From NCBI GenBank assembly GCA_009830035.1, contig SZZY01000003.1:248001-312000 (forward strand): a stretch of DNA of 64,000 nt, in the 5' to 3' direction. The notes under the pieces are model-generated. The model saw only the letters and a program-made list of their open reading frames with translations, was not told where the DNA came from and did not search any database. The stretch's first letter is position 1, and every line of letters begins with the position of its first letter. Position numbers and translations under genes: made by a program. Positions 19,715-30,294 of the stretch are shown here, in pieces. This DNA comes from Pantoea sp. Eser. GTDB lineage: Bacteria; Pseudomonadota; Gammaproteobacteria; Enterobacterales; Enterobacteriaceae.

Positions 19715-20734
19715 ATGTTTGATTATGAAGTTCTGCGCTTTGTCTGGTGGTTGCTGATAGGCGTACTGCTGATCGGTTTCGCCGTGGCAGATGGCTTTGA
19801 TATGGGCGTCGGCATGCTGACGCGCATCCTGAACCGCAACGATACCGAATGCCGCATCATGATTAACACCATCGCCCCGCACTGGGATGGCAATCAGGTA
19901 TGGCTGATCACTGCCGGCGGCGCGCTGTTTGCCGCCTGGCCGATGGTCTATGCCGCGGCCTTTCCAGGCTTCTATGTGGCGATGATCCTAGTGCTGGCCT
20001 CGCTGTTCTTCCGGCCGGTCGGCTTTGATTACCGCTCCAAGATTGAAGATAACCGCTGGCGCGGTGCCTGGGACTGGGGCATTTTCATTGGCAGCTTTGT
20101 GCCGCCGCTGGTAATTGGCGTGGCGTTCGGCAACCTGTTGCAGGGCGTTCCCTTCCATGCCGATGAATGTCTGCGTCTGTTCTATACCGGTAACTTCTTC
20201 CAGCTGCTGAATCCGTTTGGCCTGCTGGCGGGCGTGGTCAGCGTGGCGATGATTCTGGCGCAGGGCGCGACCTATCTGCAGATGCGCACCAGCGGTGAAC
20301 TGCACGTGCGTTCGCGCGCGGCGGCACAGATTGCTGCGCTGGTGATGATGGTCTGCTTCGTGCTGGCGGGCGTCTGGATGGTGAATTTCCAGAACCACCC
20401 GCTGCTCGGCGTGCTGCTGCCGCTGCTGACGGTGATCTGCTCCCGGCTTGAGAAGGGTGCCTGGGCGTTCCTGTTCTCCTCACTGACTCTGGCCTGCGTC
20501 ATCATGACGGCGGGTATCGCGATGTTCCCGTTCATCATGCCTTCCAGCACGGTGCCGGGCATCAGCCTGACGATGTGGGATGCCACCTCCAGCCTGCTGA
20601 CGCTGAAAATTATGACCGTCGCTGCGGTGATCTTTGTGCCGATCATTCTGGCTTACACCAGCTGGTGTTACTGGAATATGTTTGGCCGCATCACCAAAGA
20701 GCACATCGAAAGCAACAGTCACTCACTCTACTAA
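19715..20734 (+). CDS. cydB: Cytochrome bd oxidase subunit II with two in-frame deletions
   Basis: Open frame of 339 residues against 379 in E. coli CydB. The first 220 residues match closely (MFDYEVLRFVWWLLIGVLL..., TAGGALFAAWPMVY). At about 20366-20384 LAGVW joins directly to MVNFQNH: some 34 residues of a periplasmic loop and helix edge are absent, and the flanks in relatives are similar (AGVW / AGAW), so deletion between imperfect repeats is likely. At about 20401-20408 another 6 residues (relatives have WAxPAL before GVxLPLLT) are absent. The C-terminus FGRITKEHIESNSHSLY is conserved. Probably non-functional, matching the dead cydA. Confidence 0.88.
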   Translation: MFDYEVLRFVWWLLIGVLLIGFAVADGFDMGVGMLTRILNRNDTECRIMINTIAPHWDGNQVWLITAGGALFAAWPMVYAAAFPGFYVAMILVLASLFFRPVGFDYRSKIEDNRWRGAWDWGIFIGSFVPPLVIGVAFGNLLQGVPFHADECLRLFYTGNFFQLLNPFGLLAGVVSVAMILAQGATYLQMRTSGELHVRSRAAAQIAALVMMVCFVLAGVWMVNFQNHPLLGVLLPLLTVICSRLEKGAWAFLFSSLTLACVIMTAGIAMFPFIMPSSTVPGISLTMWDATSSLLTLKIMTVAAVIFVPIILAYTSWCYWNMFGRITKEHIESNSHSLY

Positions 20735-20749
20735 TTAAGGAGACGACGC

Positions 20750-20854
20750 ATGTGGTATTTTGCTTGGATTCTTGGCACCTTGCTGGCCTGTGCTTTTGGT
20801 ATCGTCACCGCGCTGGCGATTGAACACATCGATGCGCAGGATGAGTCGCACTGA
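20750..20854 (+). CDS. cydX: Cytochrome bd small subunit CydX
   Basis: 34-residue single-helix protein, too short for usual gene calling, starting MWYFAWILGTLLACAFGI and matching CydX (YbgT, 37 aa in E. coli), required for stable assembly of cytochrome bd. AAGGAG precedes the ATG, and the stop overlaps the ybgE start. It is the only apparently intact gene of this operon. Confidence 0.9.
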   Translation: MWYFAWILGTLLACAFGIVTALAIEHIDAQDESH

Positions 20855-21149
20855 TGCGCGCACCGATTCAGATGCTGTATCGTCTGATGGACAAGGGCCC
20901 GTTGCGGGCCCTTTCACTGCTGCTGGCGCTGATCACGGCCGGCGACGTGCTGTGGGACCCGACGCGCTTTGCCGATCACGCGGGCAGGGGCTGCCGGCTC
21001 CGCAGGCTCTACTGCTGATCTGGGCCATCTGTAGCGCGGTGATCCACGGCGTGGGTTTCCGGCCACAGCAAACCCGATGGCAGTCGCTGTTTTCGCCCTT
21101 ACCGGCAATCGGGGTGCTGTTTATCGCGCTTTACCGCTTTTACGCTTAA
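20854..21149 (+). pseudogene. ybgE: ybgE (cyd operon protein), 1-bp frameshift
   Basis: YbgE is a small inner-membrane protein of unknown role encoded with cydABX. From ATG 20854 the frame gives a good N-terminus (LMDKGPLRALSLLLAL, then WDPTRFADHAG) and breaks at about 20985, where GGGCAGGGG appears in place of an expected GGGCCAGGGG: one C is missing. The rest (LPAPQALLLIWAICSAVIHG, VGFRP) continues in another frame to 21149. Truncated product would be about 55 residues. Confidence 0.85.
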
Positions 21150-21327
21150 CCTCCCGCCACATCGACGTTGTGAGTGAGTTTTTGTCAGCGTCCGGTCAAG
21201 AAATCTCCCTGAAATCGTTCCGTTTGTTACGGAGCGATAATTATTTTCGCCTGGCTCTGGCGACCCATTCCAAACCCGATTTGTCTTGCGTATAGTAGCA
21301 ACGTTTAAAACGAGGCCGGGATGTAGA

Positions 21328-22415
<1,088 letters not shown>

Positions 22416-22428
22416 ATCGAGGTTAATG

Positions 22429-22857
22429 ATGGCCAGAGTACGTGGTCGCAAACGCCGCGACCTGAAGTCGGAAATCAACATCGTTCCGCTACTGGACGTC
22501 CTGTTGGTGCTGTTGCTGATCTTCATGGCGACGGTGCCCATTATTACCCAGAGTGTGGAAGTGGACCTGCCTGATGCGACCGATTCAAAAACCGTCGCCA
22601 GTGGCGATAACCCGCCGGTGATTGTCGAAGTGGCGGGCGTGGGTCAGTACAGTCTGGTGGTGGATCACGATCGTATGGATCAGCTGCCTCCTGAGCAGGT
22701 GATCAGCGAAGCGCAGCGTCGACTGGAAGCCAATCCAAAGACCGTCTTTTTGATCGGGGGCGCGAAAGAAGTGCCTTACGACGAAATTATTAAAGCGCTC
22801 AACCTGCTGCACCAGGCGGGTGTTAAATCTGTCGGTTTGATGACGCAGCCGATTTAA
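22429..22857 (+). CDS. tolR: Tol-Pal system protein TolR
   Basis: 142 residues from the second of two adjacent ATGs (MARVRGRKRRDLKSEINIVP), matching E. coli. One transmembrane helix holds the essential Asp (PLLDVLLVLLLIFMAT, about residue 23), followed by a periplasmic domain ending HQAGVKSVGLMTQPI. ExbD/TolR family. Intact and spaced as in other enterics. Confidence 0.97.
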   Translation: MARVRGRKRRDLKSEINIVPLLDVLLVLLLIFMATVPIITQSVEVDLPDATDSKTVASGDNPPVIVEVAGVGQYSLVVDHDRMDQLPPEQVISEAQRRLEANPKTVFLIGGAKEVPYDEIIKALNLLHQAGVKSVGLMTQPI

Positions 22858-22884
22858 AATCAAACCGTTTTTTGGGAACCGAGT

Positions 22885-23880
22885 GTGTCGAAGGCAACCG
22901 AGCAAAACGAGAAGTTAAAGCGCGCGATAATCATTTCGGTGATTCTGCACATTGTGCTGATCGCGCTGCTGATATGGAGCTCGTTTAATGAGCACATTGA
23001 TGCCAGCAGTGCCGGCGGCGGCAGCGATATTGATGCTGTGATGGTCGATCCCGGTGCGGTAGTGAGTCAATACAACCGTCAGCAGAACCAGCAGAGCGGC
23101 AGCCAGCGCGCCGAGCAGCAGCGTAAAAAGCAGGCGCAGAAGCAGGCTGAAGAGCTGCAACAAAAACAGGCGGCTGAGCAACAGCGACTGAAAGCGCTGG
23201 AGAAAGAGTGGCTGGAAGCGCAGGAAAACGCTAAACAACAGGCGAAGCAGGCGGCCGCTGAAGCGAAGAAACAGGCCGATCAGCAGGCCAAAGCTGCGGC
23301 CGCCGCGGCAGCAAAAGAGAAAGCCGTAGCCGAAGCTAAAGCGAAGTCTGACGCTGAGGCGAAAGCGGCCGAAGAAGCCAAAGAGAAGGTGGCAGAATCA
23401 GCGAAAGCGAAAGCAGAAGCCGCCAAAGAGAAGTCGGAAGCCGCAGCTAAAGCCAAAGCCGATGCGAAGGCCAAAGCCGCCGCTGATGCAGCCAATGACA
23501 GCGATGTTGATGACCTGTTAGGCGGACTGGCTTCTAGCAAAAATGCGCCGAAAAGCGGCACCTCGGGTGGCGCGGCAGGGCAGGGTAATCAGAAGAAAGC
23601 CGGTGCGTCCGGTGCGGAGATCAACTCCTATCTTGGTCAGATTACCAGTGCGATTCAAAGCCGATTCTATGATGCGGATCTGTATCGCGGAAAAAGTTGT
23701 GATTTACGGATTAAACTTGCGCCTGACGGATTGTTGATTGACGTTAAGTCAGAAGGCGGCGACCCCGCACTCTGTCAGGCAGCGATTGCCGCTGCTAAAC
23801 AGGCACGTATTCCGAAGCCGCCTTCACAGGCTGTGTATGAAGTGTTTAAAAACGCGCCAATGCGTTTCAGACCGCAATAA
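22885..23880 (+). CDS. tolA: Tol-Pal system protein TolA
   Basis: 331 residues (E. coli 421), GTG start. N-terminal anchor helix (about 14-34, with the SHLS-like segment replaced by ISVILHIVLIALLIW), a long Ala/Lys/Glu/Gln-rich helical domain II (about 65-235), and the globular C-terminal domain III from INSYLGQITSAIQSRFYD to MRFRPQ, with its disulfide cysteines (SCDLRIKL, ALCQAA). Domain II is shorter than in E. coli, but its length varies widely in the family; it need not be a lesion. Confidence 0.95.
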   Translation: MSKATEQNEKLKRAIIISVILHIVLIALLIWSSFNEHIDASSAGGGSDIDAVMVDPGAVVSQYNRQQNQQSGSQRAEQQRKKQAQKQAEELQQKQAAEQQRLKALEKEWLEAQENAKQQAKQAAAEAKKQADQQAKAAAAAAAKEKAVAEAKAKSDAEAKAAEEAKEKVAESAKAKAEAAKEKSEAAAKAKADAKAKAAADAANDSDVDDLLGGLASSKNAPKSGTSGGAAGQGNQKKAGASGAEINSYLGQITSAIQSRFYDADLYRGKSCDLRIKLAPDGLLIDVKSEGGDPALCQAAIAAAKQARIPKPPSQAVYEVFKNAPMRFRPQ

Positions 23881-23891
23881 TGCAGTGACTG

Positions 23892-23922
23892 ACGGCAAGT
23901 TGATCTAAGGTTAGCTTGCCGT
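23892..23922 (+). terminator. Hairpin between tolA and tolB
   Basis: Stem ACGGCAAG / CTTGCCGT with a 15-base loop, then ATTT. Weak terminator or processing site in the tolA-tolB spacer; consistent with separate regulation of tolB-pal-cpoB. Confidence 0.45.
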
Positions 23923-23995
23923 ATTTAAGTCGTACTCGTGGTTTCCAGGAACAGTGCCAATTATCGTGGACTGAGGTTCAGATAAGGGAGATAAA

Positions 23996-25291
23996 ATGAA
24001 GCAAGCTCTTCGCGTTACGTTAGGCTTTTTTATCCTGCTGTGGGCAGCCGTGCTGCATGCAGAAGTTCGAATTGAGATCACCCAGGGCGTGAATACTGCA
24101 CGTCCGATTGGCGTGGTACCGTTTAAATGGGCCGGTGCTGGCGCTGCGCCAGAAGATATCGGCGGCATCGTGGCGGCTGACCTGCGCAACAGCGGTAAAT
24201 TCAACCCGCTGGATCGCTCACGTCTGCCACAGCAGCCAACCAGCGCGCAGGAAGTTCAGCCTGCCGCTTGGAGCGCGCTCGGCATTGATGCCGTGGTGGT
24301 GGGTCAGGTGCAGTCCAACCCGGACGGCAGCTACCATGTCTCTTACCAGTTAGTCGATACCGGCGCTGCGCCAGGTACGGTATTGGCACAGAACTCCTAC
24401 AAGGTGACCAAACAGTGGCTGCGCTATGCTGCGCACACCGCCAGTGATGAAACCTTTGAGAAACTGACCGGCATTAAAGGGGCGTTCCGCACCCGCATCG
24501 CCTATGTGGTGCAGACCAACGGCGGTCAGTTCCCGTATGAACTGCGCGTCGCGGATTTCGATGGCTACAACCAGTTTGTGGTTCACCGTTCACCGCAGCC
24601 GCTGATGTCACCGGCTTGGTCGCCAGACGGCAGCAAAGTGGCGTACGTCACCTTTGAAAGCGGCAAGTCAGCGCTGGTGGTACAGACGCTGTCTAACGGT
24701 GCCATTCGTCAGGTTGCTTCTTATCCACGTCACAACGGTGCACCAGCCTTCTCGCCCGATGGCTCGAAGCTGGCTTTCGCCCTGTCTAAAACCGGCAGCC
24801 TTAACCTCTACGTGATGGATCTGGCGTCAGGTCAGACGCGTCAGGTCACCGATGGTCGTTTTAACAGCACCGAACCGACCTGGTTCCCGGACAGCCAGAC
24901 GCTGGCTTACACCTCGGATCGGGCCGGTGCGCCTCAGATTTATAAAGTAGGTATCAACGGCGGCGCGCCAAAACGCATTACCTGGGAAGGCGGTCAGAAC
25001 CAGGATGCGGACGTTGCCACCGATGGAAAATCAATGGTGATGATTAGCACCAGTGGCGGTGCTCAACACGTCGCCAAACAGGATCTGGAAACGGGAGCCG
25101 TTCAAACGTTAACGGACACGTTCCTGGATGAAACGCCAAGCCTGGCACCGAACGGCACAATGGTAATCTATAGCTCTACTCAGGGGATGGGTTCCGTGCT
25201 GCAGCTGGTTTCAACCGACGGCCGTTTCAAAGCGCATATTCCGGCAACTGATGGACAGGTAAAATTTCCTGCCTGGTCGCCGTATCTGTAA
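23996..25291 (+). CDS. tolB: Periplasmic Tol-Pal component TolB
   Basis: 431 residues, with a cleavable signal peptide ([22 protein letters not shown], cut before EVRIEITQG), an N-terminal alpha/beta domain, and a six-bladed WD40-like beta propeller with repeated PxWSPDGSKxA motifs ([33 protein letters not shown]). Binds Pal and TolA in the periplasm. GGGAGAT precedes the ATG. Intact. Confidence 0.97.
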   Translation: MKQALRVTLGFFILLWAAVLHAEVRIEITQGVNTARPIGVVPFKWAGAGAAPEDIGGIVAADLRNSGKFNPLDRSRLPQQPTSAQEVQPAAWSALGIDAVVVGQVQSNPDGSYHVSYQLVDTGAAPGTVLAQNSYKVTKQWLRYAAHTASDETFEKLTGIKGAFRTRIAYVVQTNGGQFPYELRVADFDGYNQFVVHRSPQPLMSPAWSPDGSKVAYVTFESGKSALVVQTLSNGAIRQVASYPRHNGAPAFSPDGSKLAFALSKTGSLNLYVMDLASGQTRQVTDGRFNSTEPTWFPDSQTLAYTSDRAGAPQIYKVGINGGAPKRITWEGGQNQDADVATDGKSMVMISTSGGAQHVAKQDLETGAVQTLTDTFLDETPSLAPNGTMVIYSSTQGMGSVLQLVSTDGRFKAHIPATDGQVKFPAWSPYL

Positions 25292-25342
25292 TGTCTGACT
25301 TAACAGACATCACAAACAATAAACAATAATGGGGTTTTTGAA

Positions 25343-25870
25343 ATGCAACTGAACAAAGTGCTGAAGGGTTTGATGCTGGCTCTGCCGGTTCTGGCAGTAG
25401 CGGCTTGTAGCTCACACAAAAACAACAACAATGACCAGACTGGCATGAGTGCTGATGGCGCTTACGGTGCAAATTCTGGCATGAACGGCAACGGCGGCAA
25501 CATGTCTTATGACGAGCAAGCGCGTCTGCAGATGCAACAGCCGCAGCAGAACAACATCCTCTACTTCGGTCTGGACAAATATGACGTTCAGTTTGATTAC
25601 GCTCAGATGCTAGATCAGCATGCTGCTTTCCTGCGTAGCAACCCATCTTACAAAGTGACTATCGAAGGTCACGCGGATGAGCGCGGTACGCCGGAATACA
25701 ACATCGCCTTGGGCGAACGTCGTGCCAGCGCGGTTAAAATGTATTTGCAAGGCAAAGGTGTTTCTGCCGATCAGATGTCTATCGTTTCTTACGGTAAAGA
25801 AAAGCCAGCCGTTCTGGGTCATGACGAAGCAGCGTATTCTAAAAACCGTCGTGCCGTACTGGTCTACTAA
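25343..25870 (+). CDS. pal: Peptidoglycan-associated lipoprotein Pal
   Basis: 175 residues. Lipoprotein signal peptide with lipobox LAVAACSS (Cys about 22), a Gly/Asn-rich linker and a C-terminal OmpA-like peptidoglycan-binding domain (FDKYDVQ..., [20 protein letters not shown] with the Asp and Arg that bind diaminopimelate). Outer-membrane anchor of the Tol-Pal machine. Intact. Confidence 0.97.
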   Translation: MQLNKVLKGLMLALPVLAVAACSSHKNNNNDQTGMSADGAYGANSGMNGNGGNMSYDEQARLQMQQPQQNNILYFGLDKYDVQFDYAQMLDQHAAFLRSNPSYKVTIEGHADERGTPEYNIALGERRASAVKMYLQGKGVSADQMSIVSYGKEKPAVLGHDEAAYSKNRRAVLVY

Positions 25871-25879
25871 GAGAATAAC

Positions 25880-26656
25880 ATGGTTAGTAACTTCAGACAT
25901 CACCTGTTGAGTCTGTCGTTACTGATTGGCGTAGCGGCCCCCTGGGCCGCTAATGCCCAAGCGTCAATCAGTAGCGTTGGCTCCGGCTCGGTTGAAGACC
26001 GTGTCACCACTCTTGAACGAATCTCTAATGCCCAGGCACAGCTGCTGCAACAACTGCAACAGCAGATGAGCGATAACCAACGTGACATCGACTCGTTGCG
26101 TGGGCAAATCCAGCAAAACTCGTATCAGCTGAATCAGGTGGTCGAGCTTCAGAAGCAGCTCTATCAGCAGATTGACAGCCTGAGCAGCAGTAACAGCGGT
26201 CAGCAGGCGGCCAGCAGCGATGCTTCAGCCGATGCAGGCGCGGGTGTGGCGGCAGCGACGGGCAGCGCACCGGCCCAGACCGGCGATGCGAACGGCGACT
26301 ACAATGCGGCTGTTGCGCTGATTCTGGAGAAAAAACAGTACGACCAGGCGATGAGTGCGCTTCAGGCGTGGGTAAAACGTTACCCTGATTCGACCTATCA
26401 GCCGAACGCCAATTACTGGTTGGGACAGCTGAACTACAACAAAGGCAAAAAAGACGACGCGGCCTATTATTATGCCACGGTGGTGAAAAACTATCCGAAG
26501 TCGCCTAAAGCCGCAGAGGCGTTATTGAAAGTGGGCGTCATCATGCAGGAGAAAAACGACACGGCGAAAGCCAAAGCGGTTTACCAGCAGGTGATTAAAC
26601 TTTATCCCAATACCGATTCTGCCAAACAGGCGCAAAAACGTCTGGCAAGTATGTAA
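25880..26656 (+). CDS. cpoB: Cell division coordinator CpoB (YbgF)
   Basis: 258 residues. Signal peptide ending AANA-QASIS, an N-terminal coiled coil (VTTLERISNAQAQLLQQLQQ and following heptads) that trimerises and binds TolA, a variable Ser/Ala/Gly linker, and a C-terminal TPR domain (from DYNAAVALILEKKQYDQAMSA). Links outer-membrane constriction to peptidoglycan synthesis. It ends the tol-pal operon. Intact. Confidence 0.95.
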   Translation: MVSNFRHHLLSLSLLIGVAAPWAANAQASISSVGSGSVEDRVTTLERISNAQAQLLQQLQQQMSDNQRDIDSLRGQIQQNSYQLNQVVELQKQLYQQIDSLSSSNSGQQAASSDASADAGAGVAAATGSAPAQTGDANGDYNAAVALILEKKQYDQAMSALQAWVKRYPDSTYQPNANYWLGQLNYNKGKKDDAAYYYATVVKNYPKSPKAAEALLKVGVIMQEKNDTAKAKAVYQQVIKLYPNTDSAKQAQKRLASM

Positions 26657-26821
26657 TCTGTACGGTTCAGACCGGATATCGTGTGATTTCTGGTCTTGCC
26701 GTATGAAAGGTAAGCAATTGAAGCTTTTAGCAGAAATAAGGGTTGCGCTACCTCAGTAAATCAGTAATATATGCCGCCGTTGCCGGGACACATTGCAAAC
26801 GTGTCTGGCAAGCCTGAAGAT

Positions 26822-26879
26822 GGGTCGTTAGCTCAATTAGTAGAGCAGTTGACTTTTAATCAATTGGTCGCAGGTTCGA
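26822..26879 (+). pseudogene. tRNA-Lys (UUU), 3' end deleted
   Basis: The first 58 bases match enteric tRNA-Lys: GGGTCGTTAGCTCA, anticodon arm with ACTTTTAAT (anticodon TTT), and the T-arm start GCAGGTTCGA. The last 18 bases (ATCCTGC, the acceptor 3' strand GACCC and CCA) are missing, so no acceptor stem can form. The D-loop also has TTAGTA in place of TTGGTA, losing an invariant G. In E. coli this place holds a cluster of Lys and Val tRNAs; here the text passes straight into the end of the opposite-strand repair gene, so the cluster seems to have been removed. Confidence 0.88.
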
Positions 26880-28379
26880 CTGATTCGCCAGGCGATTCAG
26901 GCTGATGCGTCAGCATCAATTCTCTTCCCCTCGACAGACTCTTCCAGATATGCATTACCGCACAGCTGCGCCACGGCCGCCAGACCTGTGAACGCTGCTC
27001 AGCGGCGCGCGGCGTCAGACCACCCAGATTATTGGCGCACCGCAATGTCCTCTTTAGGAAAGGCATCCGGCCAGCGCAGGGCGCGCATCGCAATTATAGT
27101 GAGCGGTCCACGGCCCGATGCCCGGTAAGCTCATCAGCCGCGTCATCATCGCCTCAGGCGACAGGGTGGCATTGAACCGCAGCTCACCGGCAGCGCAGGC
27201 GCTTGCAAAGGCCTGAATCGCCCTGGCGCGGGCGCTGACTATCCCGAGGCGGGCAATCTCATCCAGTGTGGTCTGCGCGATGGTCGCTGGGCGGGCAGAG
27301 TAGTAGCGTGACAGATCAGCAAACGGCGTCACGCAGGCTTCACCAAACGCCTCGGCAAAGCGGCTGCTCAGCGTGGTCGCGGCTTTCACCTTAATCTGCT
27401 GACTGAGTATCGCCCGCACGCCCATCTCAAAGCCGTCAAAGGAACCGGGTACCCGCAGGCCGGGATAATCAGCCAGGCTCTGCGCCAGCAGCGGGTCCTG
27501 CTGCAGATGTGCCGCAATCCGCTGTGGCTGTGCGTTGAGATCGAACAGATCGCGTAGCCGACGCAGCAGGGCCGGCAACACCGGCGTTAAGCTGCTGGTG
27601 AACTCAACCTGCAACGCCTGTTTTGCTGGCAGATGCGACACGCTGACCCAGCCGCGATAGTCGCCCAGCGCTACGGTGCGCCGGTAGCAACCATCCTCAA
27701 CCGCCTCAATCTCTTTCATCAGGCGCAGCTGCAAAAAGCTGAGCATCGCCTGCCAGTCGTAAGGAGGGCGATAGCTGAGCCGCAGCCGCATGGTATCGCT
27801 AGGCTGTAGCTGCGCCGCCGGCAGCGTTTCCTTACGCAACGCACCGGGCGTCATGCGGTAACGGGCCTGGAATACATCATTAAAGCGCCGCAGGCCGCCA
27901 AAGCCGCTGGAATAGGCGACATCGATAATCGGCAGCCGGGTCTCGGTCAGCAGCTGTTTTGCCAGCAACATCCGACGCGTCTGCTTCAGCTCGAGCGGCG
28001 AGACGCCCAGCTCCTGCTGCACAATCCGCCGCAGCTGACGTGCGCTGATACCGAACTCGGCCGCAATCTCATCCAACCCTTCATGCTGCTCCAGCACACC
28101 TTCCTCAATGCGCTGCACCAGCCGATCGGCGATGCGATGGGCCTGATCAACCGGTGCATTACCGGGTGCCAGCTCCGGGCGGCAGCGCAGGCAGGGCCGG
28201 AAACGGGCTTTTTCGGCGCTGCCGAAGAACAGACAGTTTTTCTGCATCGGCATCGGCGCTTTTACCGGGCAGATCGGGCGGCAATAGATACCGGTTGAGG
28301 TCACGCCGACGAAGAACACTCCATCGAAACGGGTATCACGTGAGGTCAGTGCCTGGTAGGCAATTTCAGGATCGAGCAT
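26860..28379 (-). pseudogene. Ada/AraC-AlkA type DNA repair fusion gene, two frameshifts near the 3' end
   Basis: Start ATG 28379 (MLDPEIAYQALTSRDTRFDG) with GGAG eight bases upstream. Domain order: Ada zinc methyl-acceptor domain with FFVGVTSTGIYCRPICPVK and the CLRCRPE pair (residues 1-75), AraC-type helix-turn-helix (about 80-180), AlkA N-terminal domain, and HhH-GPD 3-methyladenine glycosylase domain with LPGIGPWTAHY. Immediately after that motif an extra base at about 27094 shifts the frame; a second extra base at about 27034 shifts it again, after which NNLGGLTPRA and VWRPWRS resume and run into the tRNA remnant. The catalytic Asp region (LRWPDAFP) is out of frame. Exact natural end is lost. 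Confidence 0.85.
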
Positions 28380-28538
28380 GGCGTTTCTCCGGCAAATAAT
28401 GCGCAGCCTACGCCGGAATGAACCTGCAGACTGGCTGTTTTCGGACAGCACAACAGTTTATCGCCATGACCGAAAACAGCCAGCGCGGCCGATAAAAAGT
28501 GCGATAATTGCTGCTGAATATGTGAGCGGAGAATCAGC

Positions 28539-29054
28539 ATGTATTACTTCAAACCTATCGTCACCGTTGTCGGTGAACTCAAGCTGGTCGCCAGCGACCG
28601 CGGTCTGGTCGGTATTTTGTGGGAAAACGACGATCCGAAACGTACCCGGTTTTTGCCGCAAACCCGTCACGATGAGCACCCGGTGTTACAGGAAACGGCC
28701 AGACAGCTGATGGAATATTTTGCCGGCGAACGGCGCTTTTTCGAATTGCCGCTCGACTTTGTCGGCACCGATTTTCAGAAAAAAGTCTGGCAGGCGCTGG
28801 TGACGATTCCATTTGGCGAAACCCTCAGCTACAGCCAGATTGCTCGCGAGATCGGTCATCCGCTGGCGGTGCGTGCGGTGGGGGCCGCCAATGGCCGTAA
28901 TCCGCTCTCCATTATCGCGCCGTGCCATCGGGTGATCGGTGCCAACGGTAAACTGATCGGCTTCGCAGGGGGACTGGAGATCAAAGCCTTTTTACTGGCG
29001 CTGGAGGCACCGCAGGCCGCGCTGAAGCTGGCAGAGGAGCAGCAGCCGGGCTGA
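28539..29054 (+). CDS. ogt: Methylated-DNA-protein-cysteine S-methyltransferase (Ogt type)
   Basis: 171 residues. Directly reverses O6-alkylguanine and O4-alkylthymine in DNA by irreversible transfer to Cys. The active-site motif PCHRVIG is intact (Cys about 129), preceded by the helix-turn-helix segment SYSQIAREIGHPLAVRAVG and the Asn-hinge AANGRNP. GGAGAATCAGC precedes the ATG. It is divergent from the broken Ada/AlkA gene, so the direct-reversal half of this alkylation-repair pair survives. Confidence 0.92.
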   Translation: MYYFKPIVTVVGELKLVASDRGLVGILWENDDPKRTRFLPQTRHDEHPVLQETARQLMEYFAGERRFFELPLDFVGTDFQKKVWQALVTIPFGETLSYSQIAREIGHPLAVRAVGAANGRNPLSIIAPCHRVIGANGKLIGFAGGLEIKAFLLALEAPQAALKLAEEQQPG

Positions 29055-29116
29055 AGTGCAATAGTACGCAGTTGCAGACAAAAACTCCACGACACACCGA
29101 CACATTTCCGCTATCT

Positions 29117-29134
29117 TGTTTAGCATATAAAACA
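29117..29134. promoter_or_regulatory. Candidate NadR operator upstream of nadA
   Basis: TGTTTA-N6-AAAACA differs by one base from the NadR box TGTTTA-N6-TAAACA and lies about 75 bases before nadA. NadR represses nadA in enterics at high NAD. Confidence 0.6.
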
Positions 29135-29207
29135 CGATGGCGGGAACAACGCCATATGTCGCCTTAACGGGCCATTTTCGTTAATTAGATAAAACGAGAG
29201 CTGTGTC

Positions 29208-30269
29208 ATGAGTGTGATGTTCGATCCCGAGAGCGCCGTTTACCCATTCCCGCCCAATCCCGCCCGCCTGACTGACGATGAAAAGGCGGCCTATCGTGAG
29301 AAGATTAAAGCGTTACTGAAAGCACTCAATGCAGTGATAGTGGCGCACTACTACACCGACCCGGAAATTCAGGCGCTGGCAGAAGAGACTGGCGGCTGCG
29401 TCTCCGACTCGCTGGAGATGGCGCGCTTCGGCAGCAACCATCCGGCGACTACGCTGCTGGTGGCGGGTGTGCGCTTCATGGGGGAAACCGCCAAAATTAT
29501 CAGCCCGGAGAAAACCGTGCTGATGCCGACGCTGCAGGCGGAATGTTCCCTCGATCTGGGCTGCCCGATTGAGGAGTTCAACGCTTTCTGCGATGCCCAT
29601 CCCGATCGTACCGTAGTGGTTTACGCCAATACCTCCGCAGCGGTGAAAGCGCGCGCCGACTGGGTGGTAACCTCCAGCATCGCGGTTGAGCTGATTGAAC
29701 ATCTCGACAGCCTCGGCCATAAGATCATCTGGGCACCGGATCGCCATCTTGGCCGCTATGTGACGCAAAAATCGGGTGCGGATGTGCTGTGCTGGCAGGG
29801 CGCCTGTATCGTTCATGACGAGTTTAAAACCCAGGCATTGCAGCGCATGAAAGCGCTCTATCCCGAAGCGGCAGTGCTGGTGCATCCCGAGTCGCCGCAG
29901 GCGATTGTCGATCTGGCCGACGCGGTAGGTTCAACCAGCCAGCTGATCCAGGCGGCGAAATCCCTGCCGCATCCGCAAATTATCGTCGCGACCGATCGCG
30001 GCATCTTTTATAAAATGCAGCAGGCGGTTCCGCAGAAGGAACTGCTGGAAGCGCCGACCGCCGGAAAAGGGGCAACCTGTCGCAGCTGCGCGCATTGCCC
30101 GTGGATGGCGATGAACGGCCTCAGGGCAATTACAGAGGCACTGGAGTCGGGTGGGGCGGATCATCAGGTACAGGTTGCCGATGACCTGCGAGAAGCCGCA
30201 TTGCTGCCGCTTAATCGCATGCTATCCTTTGCAGCGGATCTTAAACTCAACGTGAAAGGAAACGCCTGA
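29208..30269 (+). CDS. nadA: Quinolinate synthase
   Basis: 353 residues (E. coli 347). Condenses iminoaspartate with dihydroxyacetone phosphate to quinolinate in NAD synthesis. The three [4Fe-4S] cysteines are visible: ECSLDLGCP (about 113), [11 protein letters not shown] (about 200) and [15 protein letters not shown] (about 291-297). N-terminal [19 protein letters not shown] is typical. No lesion. pnuC follows closely in the same direction. Confidence 0.96.
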   Translation: MSVMFDPESAVYPFPPNPARLTDDEKAAYREKIKALLKALNAVIVAHYYTDPEIQALAEETGGCVSDSLEMARFGSNHPATTLLVAGVRFMGETAKIISPEKTVLMPTLQAECSLDLGCPIEEFNAFCDAHPDRTVVVYANTSAAVKARADWVVTSSIAVELIEHLDSLGHKIIWAPDRHLGRYVTQKSGADVLCWQGACIVHDEFKTQALQRMKALYPEAAVLVHPESPQAIVDLADAVGSTSQLIQAAKSLPHPQIIVATDRGIFYKMQQAVPQKELLEAPTAGKGATCRSCAHCPWMAMNGLRAITEALESGGADHQVQVADDLREAALLPLNRMLSFAADLKLNVKGNA

Positions 30270-30280
30270 GGCGTTTCTTT
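30256..30280 (+). terminator. Hairpin with the nadA stop codon as its loop
   Basis: GAAACGCC (30259-30266) pairs perfectly with GGCGTTTC (30270-30277) and the three-base loop is TGA, the nadA stop; TTT follows. It could attenuate nadA-pnuC read-through or form only after ribosomes leave. Confidence 0.55.
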
Positions 30281-30294
30281 GACAGGTGCCAGCC

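Noticed and set aside
22426..22428. Upstream ATG as tolR start
   Set aside because: The second ATG matches the conserved MARxRG N-terminus and has better spacing to GAGG.
22885..23880. TolA being 90 residues shorter than E. coli as a possible lesion
   Set aside because: Domain II length varies naturally and all three domains are complete.
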